DNA of 27,743 nt from Candidatus Accumulibacter sp. UBA704 (lineage in GTDB: Bacteria; Pseudomonadota; Gammaproteobacteria; Burkholderiales; Rhodocyclaceae): positions 1-27,743 of the forward strand of contig DBMG01000032.1 in the NCBI GenBank assembly GCA_002304785.1, written 5' to 3'. Shown here in pieces: positions 16,377-24,356 of this stretch. The notes under the pieces were generated by a model. That model searched no databases. It was not told the DNA's origin and saw nothing but the letters and a program-made list of their open reading frames with translations. A program made the translations under genes and the position numbers. Within the stretch, counting starts at the first letter, position 1. The number at the start of each line of letters is the position of its first letter.

Positions 16377-16735
16377 CATCCGACGGCGCTTAGCCTGTTC
16401 GCGCGGAGACTCCGCTCAGGCGACAGGAACAATAACTTCTGAGAATTGGTCAGAGATGCAAATCCGCGTGATGACAATGCCCTGACTGTTATCATCCACC
16501 TCACGCACTGCGAGGGACTTTCTTGGCGAGAGCGACTCCGGTAGCCATAATACTCAAGGACATGCACTTGATTCATTGGCATCAAGCGGACGACTTCGAC
16601 TCACCAATTCGGCACTCAGCGGCCAGGCAGGATTCCCGCCGCTCCCTGCAAAAGGGAGGCCCTGTTCATTCTTTGGGCAACGCAGCTTTGCGTTCTGCTG
16701 ATTGCCGAATTGCCCGTTCAGAAAGGGGGTAATGT
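16377..16735. other. Non-coding stretch between the LacI-family and PsiE-like genes
   Basis: I see no supportable gene in these 359 bases. The small open frames on either strand (for example 16523-16732 plus, 16355-16585 minus) lack ribosome binding sites and recognisable sequence. A GCGGAG-A-CTCCGC inverted repeat at 16403-16415 has too small a loop to count as a terminator. Composition is lower in GC than the genes on either side. The last bases hold AAGGGGG (16723-16729), the ribosome binding site of the next gene. Confidence 0.55.
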
Positions 16736-17119
16736 GTGGATCCGGAAACGCTGAGTGGACTGACCAGGAAAGTTGCCATATGGCTGGAACGTGTAATGGC
16801 CGTTGTCATCGTTGCAGGCATCGTTGCATATGGCTACGCAAGCACTGTCGAACTGCTGAACATGTACTGGGGACAATCGGAAACCTATTACGAGTTGATA
16901 TACCGTGTCCTGCTCATAGTCATCGGCATCGAGCTGGCGCGGACCCTTATCACGCATGATCTTGGAGCTATCCTGGAACTACTTGCCTTTGTGGTGTCCC
17001 GAAAGACGCTCAAGCCCGATGTAGACGCTTTGGATATTTTCATGTGTGTTCTGGCGTTCGTGGCACTGCTGGCCGCCCGGTACTACTTTCTGCGCCCTTC
17101 GCCCCCACGAGAGGCTTGA
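16736..17119 (+). CDS. PsiE-like small membrane protein
   Basis: This is a 127-residue protein with three to four hydrophobic segments (about 15-35, 52-72, 77-92, 100-119). The stretch ELIYRVLLIVIGIELARTL, the following helix and SRKTLKPDVDALDI resemble the phosphate-starvation-inducible PsiE family, whose molecular function is not known. The start is GTG at 16736, chosen because AAGGGGG lies six bases upstream; the ATG at 16732 is out of frame. Base composition is clearly lower in GC than the neighbours: rows 16741-16800 and 16981-17040 count 53% and 48% GC by hand, against 68% in row 5401-5460. This hints at foreign origin. No Pho box was found upstream. Confidence 0.65.
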   Translation: MDPETLSGLTRKVAIWLERVMAVVIVAGIVAYGYASTVELLNMYWGQSETYYELIYRVLLIVIGIELARTLITHDLGAILELLAFVVSRKTLKPDVDALDIFMCVLAFVALLAARYYFLRPSPPREA

Positions 17120-17312
17120 ACCGGTCCTCCATCAGGCTGGCCTTCGGCTGCGTACAGACCGCCATGACGCAAAGCGCGCCGCAGCAGACCAATCGGTATC
17201 TGAAAGCACAATCATCAAAAAGGCTCCGGTTCGCTGACGACCAAGCGGCGAGCCAAACCTGCCGGCTGGAATGGGCAGTCTCAACAATTTCAACACAAAG
17301 ATTTCACACTTA

Positions 17313-18281
17313 ATGACAACGGCGTTCATTGCACTTCTTTTTGGTTTGGGGCTCCTGATCTGGAGTGCCGACCGATTTGTCGAGGGTTCGGCCTCCGCGG
17401 CCCGCCATTTCGGCATGCCGCCGCTGATGATCGGGATGGTCATTGTCGGTTTCGGCACGTCCGCTCCGGAAATGGTGGTCTCGGCGCTGGCCGCGTCGCA
17501 GGGAAACGACGGAATTGCGCTGGGCAATGCCTACGGCTCGAACATCACCAACATCGCGCTGATCCTCGGGCTGACGGCGCTCATCAGCCCGATTGCCGTG
17601 CATTCCCGTGTGCTGCGCAAGGAACTGACCATCCTCACCGCCGTAACCGCTCTGGCCGGATGGCAAATCCGGGACGGCAGGATCTCGCTGTTCGATGCTG
17701 CGGTGTTGCTCGGCGTATTTGGCGCGCTGGTGGTATGGACCATCCTAGAAGGGCTGCGGACGAACGCGGACGAACTGGGCGACGAAATAAACCAGGAACT
17801 CGACCTCCACGCCATGCCGCTCCGCCGTGCCCTCTTCTGGCTAGCGGTCGGGTTGGCGCTATTGATTGTCAGTTCCCGCATCTTGGTCTGGGGCGCGATA
17901 GAGATTGCTCATGGATTTGGAGTCAGTGACCTGATCATCGGCTTGACCATCGTTGCGGTCGGTACCTCGCTCCCGGAACTGGCTTCGTCAATCATCGCCG
18001 CCAGGAGGGGCGAGCACGATATCGCTTTGGGCAACGTCCTTGGCTCCAACCTGTTCAACACCCTGGCCGTAGTGGGAATTGCCGGCGCGATTCGTCCATT
18101 GGCCGCGGGACCAGAAGTCTTCGATCGCGACATCATGGTTATGGCTGCGCTGACCCTGTCGCTGTTCGTCTTCGGCTATGGGCTTCGGAGACCGGGTCGA
18201 ATCAACCGCGTCGAGGGTGCGCTGCTGGTGGCTTGTTACGCGGGGTACACGGCCCACCTGATCGGAACGGCTTTCCACTGA
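17313..18281 (+). CDS. Calcium/sodium antiporter (CaCA family, YrbG-like)
   Basis: This is a 322-residue cation/Ca2+ exchanger of the inner membrane with the two inverted alpha repeats of the family: GFGTSAPEMVVSALAA with GNAYGSNITNIALILG in the first half, and AVGTSLPELASSIIAARRG with GNVLGSNLFNTLAVVG in the second. An acidic loop between the halves (NADELGDEINQELD) is typical. The frame is open 14 codons further up (17271), but the start at 17313 gives the hydrophobic N terminus normal for the family (MTTAFIALLFGLGLLIWSAD). Neither start has a strong ribosome binding site. It follows the PsiE-like gene by 193 bases with no gene between them. Confidence 0.9.
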   Translation: MTTAFIALLFGLGLLIWSADRFVEGSASAARHFGMPPLMIGMVIVGFGTSAPEMVVSALAASQGNDGIALGNAYGSNITNIALILGLTALISPIAVHSRVLRKELTILTAVTALAGWQIRDGRISLFDAAVLLGVFGALVVWTILEGLRTNADELGDEINQELDLHAMPLRRALFWLAVGLALLIVSSRILVWGAIEIAHGFGVSDLIIGLTIVAVGTSLPELASSIIAARRGEHDIALGNVLGSNLFNTLAVVGIAGAIRPLAAGPEVFDRDIMVMAALTLSLFVFGYGLRRPGRINRVEGALLVACYAGYTAHLIGTAFH

Positions 18282-18429
18282 CGCCCCGTCGAACCTGATG
18301 GATCAAGGTTCAAGCAGGAACAAACGAGAATGTCACTTCGGCGTGCGCGGCTTTGAACGGCGTAATATCAGGGGCGGGGGGCAGCGAGCTGCGGACATCT
18401 GCTTGCCCCAAAATCGGCGAACCACCTTG

Positions 18430-18466
18430 ATAGCGCCAGAGTATCGTTGCCATTGCGTCAATTCAT
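18430..18466 (+). promoter_or_regulatory. Candidate OxyR binding site
   Basis: Four tetrads with seven-base spacers follow the OxyR pattern ATAG-N7-CTAT-N7-ATAG-N7-CTAT: ATAG (18430), GTAT (18441), ATTG (18452), TCAT (18463), 12 of 16 positions matching. The site ends where the putative -35 box begins, the expected place for OxyR activation of katG. Confidence 0.4.
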
Positions 18467-18495
18467 TGGCAACCGTGACGCACCCTGCCTAGACT
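18466..18495 (+). promoter_or_regulatory. Candidate katG promoter
   Basis: TTGGCA (18466-18471) and TAGACT (18490-18495) are 18 bases apart. This predicts a transcript start near 18502 and a leader of about 40 bases. Confidence 0.5.
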
Positions 18496-18542
18496 TCAAC
18501 TCATACCCATCGCCCGATAACCGTAACGAGAAGGAGTCTTCC

Positions 18543-20738
18543 ATGAGCAACGAAAGCAAGTGCCCGTTCGCCGGCATGCACGGCGCCCGCACGACTGCCA
18601 CGATGCAGTCGAACCAGGACTGGTGGCCGAACCAGCTGAACCTCAAGATCCTGCACCAGCATTCGTGCAAGTCGAACCCGCTGGGCAAGGACTTCAACTA
18701 CGCCGAGGAGTTCAAGAAGCTCGACCTGGCCGCCGTGAAGAAGGATCTCTACGCGCTGATGACCGATTCGCAGGACTGGTGGCCGGCCGACTGGGGACAT
18801 TACGGCGGCCTGTTCATCCGCATGGCCTGGCACAGCGCCGGAACCTACCGCATCGCGGACGGCAGAGGTGGCGGCGGCCACGGCAACCAGCGTTTCGCCC
18901 CGATCAACAGCTGGCCCGACAACGGCAACCTCGACAAGGCGCGACGGCTGCTTTGGCCGATCAAGCAGAAATACGGCAACAGGCTCTCGTGGGCCGATCT
19001 CATGATCCTGGCCGGGAACTGTGCCCTGGAATCCATGGGGTTCAAGACGTTCGGCTTTGCCGGCGGGCGCGAAGACATCTGGGAGCCGGAAGAGGACGTC
19101 TACTGGGGCCGTGAATCCGAGTGGCTGGGCGACAAGCGCTACAGCGGCGACCGCGAACTCGAAAACCCGCTGGCTGCCGTGCAGATGGGCCTGATTTACG
19201 TAAACCCGGAAGGGCCCAACGGCAATCCCGACCCGGTGGCCTCCGGCCGCGATGTGCGCGAGACCTTCGCCCGCATGGCCATGAACGATGAGGAAACCGT
19301 GGCCCTCGTCGCCGGTGGCCACACTTTCGGCAAGGCGCACGGCGCGGGCGACCCCAAGCTGGTCGGCCCCGAACCGGAAGCCGCCCCCATCGAGGAAATG
19401 GGCCTGGGCTGGAAAAACAGCTTCGGCACCGGCAAGGGAGTGCACACCACGACCAGCGGCATCGAAGGCGCCTGGAAGCCGCATCCCACGACGTGGGACA
19501 ACGGCTACTTCGACATGCTCTTCGGTTACGAATGGGAACTGGTCAAGAGCCCTGCAGGCGCCTGGCAGTGGCTGGCCAAGGACGTGGCCGAGAAGGACAT
19601 GATTCCCGACGCCCATGATCCGTCGAAGAAACACCGCCCGATGATGACCACCGCGGACCTGTCGCTACGCTTCGATCCGATTTACGAGCCGATCTCGCGC
19701 CGTTTCCATAAGGATCCGCAAGCCTTTGCCGACGCCTTCGCCCGCGCCTGGTTCAAGCTGACCCACCGCGACATGGGCCCGCGCTCGCGCTATCTCGGGC
19801 CGGAAGTGCCGGCAGAACAGCTGATCTGGCAGGATCCGGTCCCGACCGTTGACCATCTCCTGATCGACGCCAAGGACATCGTTGACCTGAAAGCCAAGGT
19901 GCTGGCCTCGGGTCTGTCCGTTTCCGAGCTGGTATCGACCGCCTGGGCCTCGGCGTCCACCTTCCGCGGCTCGGACAAGCGCGGCGGAGCCAACGGGGCG
20001 CGTATCAGTCTGGCGCCGCAGAAAGATTGGGAAGCGAACCAGCCCGTCCAGCTGGCCAAGGTGCTGGCCGCCCTCGAAGGCATCCGGTCCGCCTTCAACG
20101 CCGCGCAGAACGGTGGCAAGAAGGTATCGCTGGCCGACCTGATCGTCCTGGGCGGTTGCGCTGGTGTCGAGCAGGCTGCCAAGGCTGCCGGTCAGGATGT
20201 CACAGTACCGTTCAACCCCGGCCGCACCGACGCGTCGCAGGAACAGACCGATGCCGACTCCTTCGCGGTGCTCGAACCCGTCGCCGACGGCTTCCGCAAC
20301 TATCTCAAGGGGTCATCCGCTGTGCCGGCCGAGGAAAGGCTGCTCGACAAGGCCCAGCTGCTGACGCTGAGCGCGCCGGAAATGACGGTCCTGATCGGCG
20401 GCCTGCGCGCCCTGAACGCCAACGTCGGCCAGTCGGCCAACGGCGTGTTCACCAAGCGCCCCGGCGTCCTCAGCAACGACTTCTTCGTCAACGTGCTCGA
20501 CATGGGCACGGTGTGGAAGCCGACCTCGGAAGCGCGGGACGTGTTCGAAGGCCGTGATCGCGTGACCGGCGCGCTGAAGTGGACGGCGACGCGCGTCGAT
20601 CTGGTCTTCGGATCGAACTCGCAACTGCGCGCGCTGGCCGAGGTGTACGCGCAGGACGACGCGAAAGCGACCTTCGTGCGCGATTTCGTGGCCGCCTGGA
20701 ACAAAGTGATGAACCTTGATCGCTTCGACCTGAAGTAA
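18543..20738 (+). CDS. katG: Catalase-peroxidase KatG
   Basis: This is a bifunctional haem catalase-peroxidase that removes hydrogen peroxide. The 731-residue product has both fused peroxidase halves. The distal site reads RMAWHSAG (R93, W96, H97) and the proximal haem ligand is H260 in GGHTFGKAHGAG. The residues of the Met-Tyr-Trp adduct needed for catalase activity are all present: W96, Y219 in GLIYVNPEGPNG, and M245 in RMAMND. A tryptophan-rich N terminus (NQDWWPNQLNLKIL) is typical, and there is no signal peptide. The frame is open further upstream, but AAGGAG precedes the ATG at 18543 and this start gives the family N terminus. The gene appears intact and monocistronic. Confidence 0.98.
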   Translation: MSNESKCPFAGMHGARTTATMQSNQDWWPNQLNLKILHQHSCKSNPLGKDFNYAEEFKKLDLAAVKKDLYALMTDSQDWWPADWGHYGGLFIRMAWHSAGTYRIADGRGGGGHGNQRFAPINSWPDNGNLDKARRLLWPIKQKYGNRLSWADLMILAGNCALESMGFKTFGFAGGREDIWEPEEDVYWGRESEWLGDKRYSGDRELENPLAAVQMGLIYVNPEGPNGNPDPVASGRDVRETFARMAMNDEETVALVAGGHTFGKAHGAGDPKLVGPEPEAAPIEEMGLGWKNSFGTGKGVHTTTSGIEGAWKPHPTTWDNGYFDMLFGYEWELVKSPAGAWQWLAKDVAEKDMIPDAHDPSKKHRPMMTTADLSLRFDPIYEPISRRFHKDPQAFADAFARAWFKLTHRDMGPRSRYLGPEVPAEQLIWQDPVPTVDHLLIDAKDIVDLKAKVLASGLSVSELVSTAWASASTFRGSDKRGGANGARISLAPQKDWEANQPVQLAKVLAALEGIRSAFNAAQNGGKKVSLADLIVLGGCAGVEQAAKAAGQDVTVPFNPGRTDASQEQTDADSFAVLEPVADGFRNYLKGSSAVPAEERLLDKAQLLTLSAPEMTVLIGGLRALNANVGQSANGVFTKRPGVLSNDFFVNVLDMGTVWKPTSEARDVFEGRDRVTGALKWTATRVDLVFGSNSQLRALAEVYAQDDAKATFVRDFVAAWNKVMNLDRFDLK

Positions 20739-20752
20739 CTCCGGAGCAGACC

Positions 20753-20784
20753 TTCCGGCGGGCGCATTGCGCCGCCCGCCGGAA
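20753..20784. terminator. Strong hairpin between convergent genes
   Basis: TTCCGGCGGGCG (20753-20764) pairs perfectly with CGCCCGCCGGAA (20773-20784) over an eight-base loop. It sits between the katG stop and the convergent HAD gene. There is no T-run on either strand, so it may be a 3'-end stabiliser rather than an intrinsic terminator. Confidence 0.5.
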
Positions 20785-20804
20785 TACCCGGCCTCGTTGC
20801 CGTT

Positions 20805-21473
20805 TCAGCAGACGCGCAGATGCAAGCGCCCGTCCGGATCGACACAATCCACCACAAGCGATGAAAAGTCAGGCAGCCAGGATTCGCCGTCCAGGTACTT
20901 AGCGGTTTGCGTTGTCGCGAGGGCAATCGTTCGGCAACCGGCGGCATGCCCGGCCGCGAGGCCGGCCGCAGCATCTTCGAATACGACGGCGTCTTCCGCA
21001 CGGCAACCCATACGCTGCATCGCAAGCCGGTAACAGGCGGGGTTTGGCTTCCCTTCGCGGATGTCGTCGGCGGAAACGACCACATCCGGCAACGGCAAGC
21101 CCGCTGCCGCCATGCGCACACGCACAAGAGGCAACTGCGCGGATGTCACCAGTGCCCAGCTTCCCCGCGGAAGAGCGGCGAGAAGCCCGACAGCCCCGGG
21201 GATCGGCACAATGCCCTCCGTTTCCACCAGTTCATCGCTGTCGATGGACTGCACTTCATCGTCGGCATCCAGATGGGGCGGAATGATGGCGCGCATCGTA
21301 TCGATGGCACGCCGTCCGTGCATCGTATGGCTGAAATCGGCAAAGGGAATCCCGTGCCTCTCGGCCCATCGCCCCCAGACGCGCTCGACGGCCCGGGTCG
21401 AATCCACCAGGGTTCCGTCCATGTCGAAAAGAAGGCAGCAGGCGGAAATCTCGGTGCCGGAAGGGAGTCTCAT
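20805..21473 (-). CDS. HAD-IA family phosphatase (sugar-phosphatase-like)
   Basis: This is a 222-residue cytoplasmic haloacid-dehalogenase phosphatase with a small alpha-helical cap. Motifs: LLFDMDGTLVDS with D17 and D19, LVTSAQ (T110/S111), K142 in GKPNP, and VFEDAAAG with E166 and D167. The overall pattern is closest to the group that includes YfbT-type sugar phosphatases and yeast glycerol-3-phosphate or 2-deoxyglucose-6-phosphate phosphatases. No strong ribosome binding site precedes the ATG. It lies 39 bases after the DeoR-family gene on the same strand, so the two are probably one transcript. The exact sugar or polyol phosphate is unknown. Confidence 0.87.
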   Translation of the reverse strand: MRLPSGTEISACCLLFDMDGTLVDSTRAVERVWGRWAERHGIPFADFSHTMHGRRAIDTMRAIIPPHLDADDEVQSIDSDELVETEGIVPIPGAVGLLAALPRGSWALVTSAQLPLVRVRMAAAGLPLPDVVVSADDIREGKPNPACYRLAMQRMGCRAEDAVVFEDAAAGLAAGHAAGCRTIALATTQTAKYLDGESWLPDFSSLVVDCVDPDGRLHLRVC

Positions 21474-21512
21474 GGCATGAAAGGCGAGTGATTGAAGCAG
21501 GCGATCATAGGC

Positions 21513-22301
21513 TCACCGACGGATTTCCGCAGCAGAAAAACGGACATCCACGCCCTGCTCGATGAACGAGGCCACCTTGTCTCGCGAAACGTCGTGTTCG
21601 ACCACCAGGGTCGAAATCGCGTCGCATGACATGACCTTGTATCTGGCGACACTCGGAATCTTGTCCGACGTCAGCGCCACGATCACCTCATTGCTCCGGC
21701 TCGCCACGGCCCGTTTGAATTCCGCGTCGTCGTAGTCGAAAACCGTCAGGCCTTCCGCCGCATCGAGAGCACAGGCGCCCAGGAAGCACTGATCGAAACG
21801 CATGTCTTCGACCTGCTTCAGCGGCGTTATTCCCAGCGCGGCGCCGGTCCGGGCCTGCATCCGCCCGCCCAGCATGATCACCTCGAGGCACGGCGAATTC
21901 ATCGCTTCCGCCGCGATGGCCGGAGCATTGGTGACCACCGTCAGCGACAATTCCGAAGGGATGGCTTTGGCCACGGCGAGATTCGTGGTGCCCGCATCGA
22001 TGAAGACGCACCCCCCTGCACGGATGAGTTGCGCCCCCGCTTTGCCCAGAAGCGCCTTGCCGGCGCGCCCCTCTTCCACGCGATCGCCGAAGCTGCCCGA
22101 TGCCGGCGAGAGGACGACAGCGCCCCCATAGACCCGTTTGCATACGCCCTCGCGAGCCAGTTCCTGCAAATCCCGCCGGATCGTGTGCTCGGACACCTGA
22201 AGCTCCTGCGACAGCTTCACGCACGCCACGCGCCCATCCTTCCGCAACAAATCCCTGATCAGAGATTGCCGTTGCTCGGGTAAAGCTGCATAATCGAGCA
22301 C
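21513..22301 (-). CDS. DeoR-family transcriptional regulator
   Basis: This is a 262-residue regulator. The N-terminal winged helix is typical (QRQSLIRDLLRKDGRV, LSQELQVSEHTIRRDLQELA, KRVYGGAVV; residues 10-60). The C-terminal DeoR sensor domain, related to sugar-phosphate isomerases, carries FIDAGTTNLAVAKAIP, VVTNAPAIAAEAM and CSLGACALDAAEGL-like phrases, which bind phosphorylated sugars in the family. The start codon is GTG (22301), with GAGG seven bases upstream. It lies upstream of the HAD gene and diverges from the HisN-type phosphatase and MFS genes, so it probably controls both sides in response to a sugar phosphate. Confidence 0.92.
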   Translation of the reverse strand: MLDYAALPEQRQSLIRDLLRKDGRVACVKLSQELQVSEHTIRRDLQELAREGVCKRVYGGAVVLSPASGSFGDRVEEGRAGKALLGKAGAQLIRAGGCVFIDAGTTNLAVAKAIPSELSLTVVTNAPAIAAEAMNSPCLEVIMLGGRMQARTGAALGITPLKQVEDMRFDQCFLGACALDAAEGLTVFDYDDAEFKRAVASRSNEVIVALTSDKIPSVARYKVMSCDAISTLVVEHDVSRDKVASFIEQGVDVRFSAAEIRR

Positions 22302-22354
22302 GATAAGTCCTCACTTAACGACATTTACGGATAATATCACGCACAATCGAGCAC
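22292..22354. promoter_or_regulatory. DeoR divergent control region with repeated AATCGAGCAC
   Basis: AATCGAGCAC occurs at 22292-22301, overlapping the regulator's start codon, and at 22345-22354. The copies are 53 bases apart, close to five helical turns. On the minus strand the second copy lies between TTGATC (22361-22356) and TATTAT (22336-22331), a promoter-like pair with a 19-base spacer. This fits autorepression with possible looping. The motif is not a known consensus. Confidence 0.42.
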
Positions 22355-22377
22355 AGATCAACCGGATAGCGCAAACC

Positions 22378-23169
22378 ATGAATCCCCAACTGCCAGATAT
22401 CTCGTTCTTCCACTCTCTTGCCGACGCGGCCGGGCGGGAAACACTGCCGCGATTCCGTTCGCGGGGTGAACTCAACATCGGCACCAAGCCCAAGGAAGGA
22501 TTCCGCTTCGATCCGGTGACCGATGCCGACCGGGAAGCGGAACGGGTAATACGCGAACTCATCAGCGACAGGTATCCCGACCATTCCATTATGGGCGAAG
22601 AGTTCGGCACCACGGGCAACGGCCCCATCCAGTGGATACTCGATCCCGTCGACGGCACCCGTCCGTTCCTGTGCGGCATTCCGGTCTGGGGGACCCTGAT
22701 CGGACTGTTGTGCGATGGCCGCGCAACGATGGGCATGATGAGCCAGCCGTTCACCACCGAGAGATTCTGGGCAGACGGCAAGAGCGCGTGGCGCAACGGG
22801 CCGCAAGGGGAGCACCGCCTGGCGACGCGGGCGGGCATTTCGCTCGATCAGGCGATCGTGCATACCACCTCCCCCGAGCCGATCGAAAGAAACCCGCAGG
22901 TCCGGTTCCGGCAATTGGCGGAGCGCACGCTGATGACGCGCTACGGCGGCGAATGCTACGCCATGGCCATGCTCGCCGCGGGACAGATCGACATCTGCGT
23001 GGAGTACGCGCTGCAACCGTACGACATCGCGGCGTTGATACCGATCATCGAACAGGCCGGCGGCGTCGTGAGCACTCTCTCCGGCGACCGACCCGAAGGC
23101 GGCGGAAACGTCATCGCCTGCGGCTGTCCCCGGCTGCATGCAGAGGTACTCGACGTGCTCAACGGATGA
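22378..23169 (+). CDS. Inositol-monophosphatase-family phosphatase (HisN-type)
   Basis: This is a 263-residue metal-dependent phosphatase of the IMPase/FBPase superfamily. Metal-site motifs are complete: DPVTDADREAE (D45, D49), GEEFG (E74), ILDPVDGT (D89, D92) and YDIAAL (D216). The phrase DPVDGTRPF and the ending DIAALIPIIEQAGGVVS are closest to HisN-type histidinol-phosphate phosphatases, not to SuhB or CysQ. No other histidine gene is near. Its place opposite a DeoR regulator and before an MFS carrier argues for a sugar- or polyol-phosphate substrate instead. The ATG at 22378 has only a weak ribosome binding site. Confidence 0.88.
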   Translation: MNPQLPDISFFHSLADAAGRETLPRFRSRGELNIGTKPKEGFRFDPVTDADREAERVIRELISDRYPDHSIMGEEFGTTGNGPIQWILDPVDGTRPFLCGIPVWGTLIGLLCDGRATMGMMSQPFTTERFWADGKSAWRNGPQGEHRLATRAGISLDQAIVHTTSPEPIERNPQVRFRQLAERTLMTRYGGECYAMAMLAAGQIDICVEYALQPYDIAALIPIIEQAGGVVSTLSGDRPEGGGNVIACGCPRLHAEVLDVLNG

Positions 23170-23176
23170 TCCGGTC

Positions 23177-24346
23177 ATGCATCAGCGTGCCTCCGCCCTT
23201 GCCAGCCAGCCATCCGCAACCGCAACGCCGGGAAAGCGCGAACAGACGGCCACGCGCGCCATGTTCTTCGCCGCGGGGTTCGCCACGGCGGCCTGGGCCG
23301 CGTTGGTTCCGTTCGCCAAGGGCAACACCGGCGTCGGCGATGGCCCGCTCGGTCTCCTGTTGCTGTGCCTGGGCGGCGGAGCGCTCGTCGCCATGCCGGC
23401 CACCGGGGCGCTGACGACACGCTTCGGCTGCCGCACCGTGCTCGCCGCCGCCGTTCTCGTCTTTAGCGGCGTACTGCCCCTGCTGGCGATCATTCCAGAT
23501 GCCTGGGCGCTGGCGGGAGCCTTGCTGATTTTCGGCGTCGGCATCGGCACCACGGACTGCGCGATGAATATCCAGGCCATCCTGGTGGAGAAGGCCGCCC
23601 ATAGACCGATGATGTCCGGTTTTCACGGCTACTACAGTATCGGCGGCATCGCCGGCGCCGGCGCGATGAGCGGCATGCTGTCGCTGGGCCTTTCCCCGCT
23701 GGCCGCCACCATGCTTGCTTCGGCCGGCGTCCTGCTCCTGCTGGCATGGAGCATCGGCGGATTGCTGACCTACGCCAATCCGCCGGAAGGCCCGGTTTTC
23801 GCGGTACCCCACGGTGCAGTGCTGGTGCTGGGGGCGATCTGTTTCGCAATCTTCCTGGCCGAAGGCGCCGTGCTCGACTGGAGCGCCGTATTCCTGACCG
23901 AATACCGCGGCGTGCCGAACGCGCTAGGAGGCCTCGGTTTCGCCTGCTTTGCCGCCACGATGACTCTGGGGCGAATGACCGGCGACAGGGTGGTGGCCAG
24001 GCTGGGAAGGCATGCCGTGGTCGTCCTCGGCTCGCTGGTCGCCACCGCCGGACTGCTCACGGCCGTGTTCGTCCCGGCCTGGCAGGCAAGCCTGTTCGGC
24101 TATGCGCTTATCGGGATCGGCTGCGCCAACATCGTCCCCGTCATGTTCTCGGCCATCGGACGCCAGGACAGCATGCCCCAGATCGTCGCCGTGCCGGCCG
24201 TGACCACCCTGGGATACCTCGGGATCCTTGCCGGTCCCGCGGCGATCGGATTCATCGCGCAGCACAGCGGCCTGCCGGTCGCCTTTCTCTTCGTCGGCGT
24301 CCTGTTTCTCGCCGTGGCCGCGGCATCGAAGACGGTCAAGATGTGA
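23177..24346 (+). CDS. MFS transporter (YbjJ-like)
   Basis: This is a 389-residue major facilitator carrier with about 12 membrane segments and a short hydrophilic N-terminal extension of about 20 residues. Recognisable stretches are RAMFFAAGFATAAWAALVPF, the loop TRFGCRTVLAAAV after segment two, and GFHGYYSIGGIAGAGAMSG near residue 150, which resembles YbjJ-type proteins. The ATG at 23177 lies seven bases after the phosphatase stop. An earlier in-frame ATG at 23138 would overlap that gene and is less likely. Cotranscription with the phosphatase is near certain. The direction of transport and the substrate are unknown; export of a dephosphorylated sugar is as possible as uptake. Confidence 0.86.
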   Translation: MHQRASALASQPSATATPGKREQTATRAMFFAAGFATAAWAALVPFAKGNTGVGDGPLGLLLLCLGGGALVAMPATGALTTRFGCRTVLAAAVLVFSGVLPLLAIIPDAWALAGALLIFGVGIGTTDCAMNIQAILVEKAAHRPMMSGFHGYYSIGGIAGAGAMSGMLSLGLSPLAATMLASAGVLLLLAWSIGGLLTYANPPEGPVFAVPHGAVLVLGAICFAIFLAEGAVLDWSAVFLTEYRGVPNALGGLGFACFAATMTLGRMTGDRVVARLGRHAVVVLGSLVATAGLLTAVFVPAWQASLFGYALIGIGCANIVPVMFSAIGRQDSMPQIVAVPAVTTLGYLGILAGPAAIGFIAQHSGLPVAFLFVGVLFLAVAAASKTVKM

Positions 24347-24356
24347 GGCCCGATTG

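Larger units (their letters stand above)
18282..18542. other. Intergenic region upstream of katG
   Basis: No gene is seen in these 261 bases. The left half has no clear signal. The right half holds a candidate OxyR site and promoter described separately, and the katG ribosome binding site AAGGAG near 18530. Confidence 0.55.

Noticed and set aside
16403..16415. GCGGAG-A-CTCCGC inverted repeat as a terminator of the LacI-family gene
   Set aside because: A one-base loop cannot form, the usable stem is only about four pairs, and no T-run follows.
16470..16500. Possible Pho box (CTGACTGTTATCATCC) upstream of the PsiE-like gene
   Set aside because: It does not fit two CTGTCAT-type repeats with the right spacing and lies more than 200 bases from the start codon.
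16523..16732. Possible 69-codon small gene before the PsiE-like gene
   Set aside because: No ribosome binding site, no recognisable sequence, and its composition looks non-coding.
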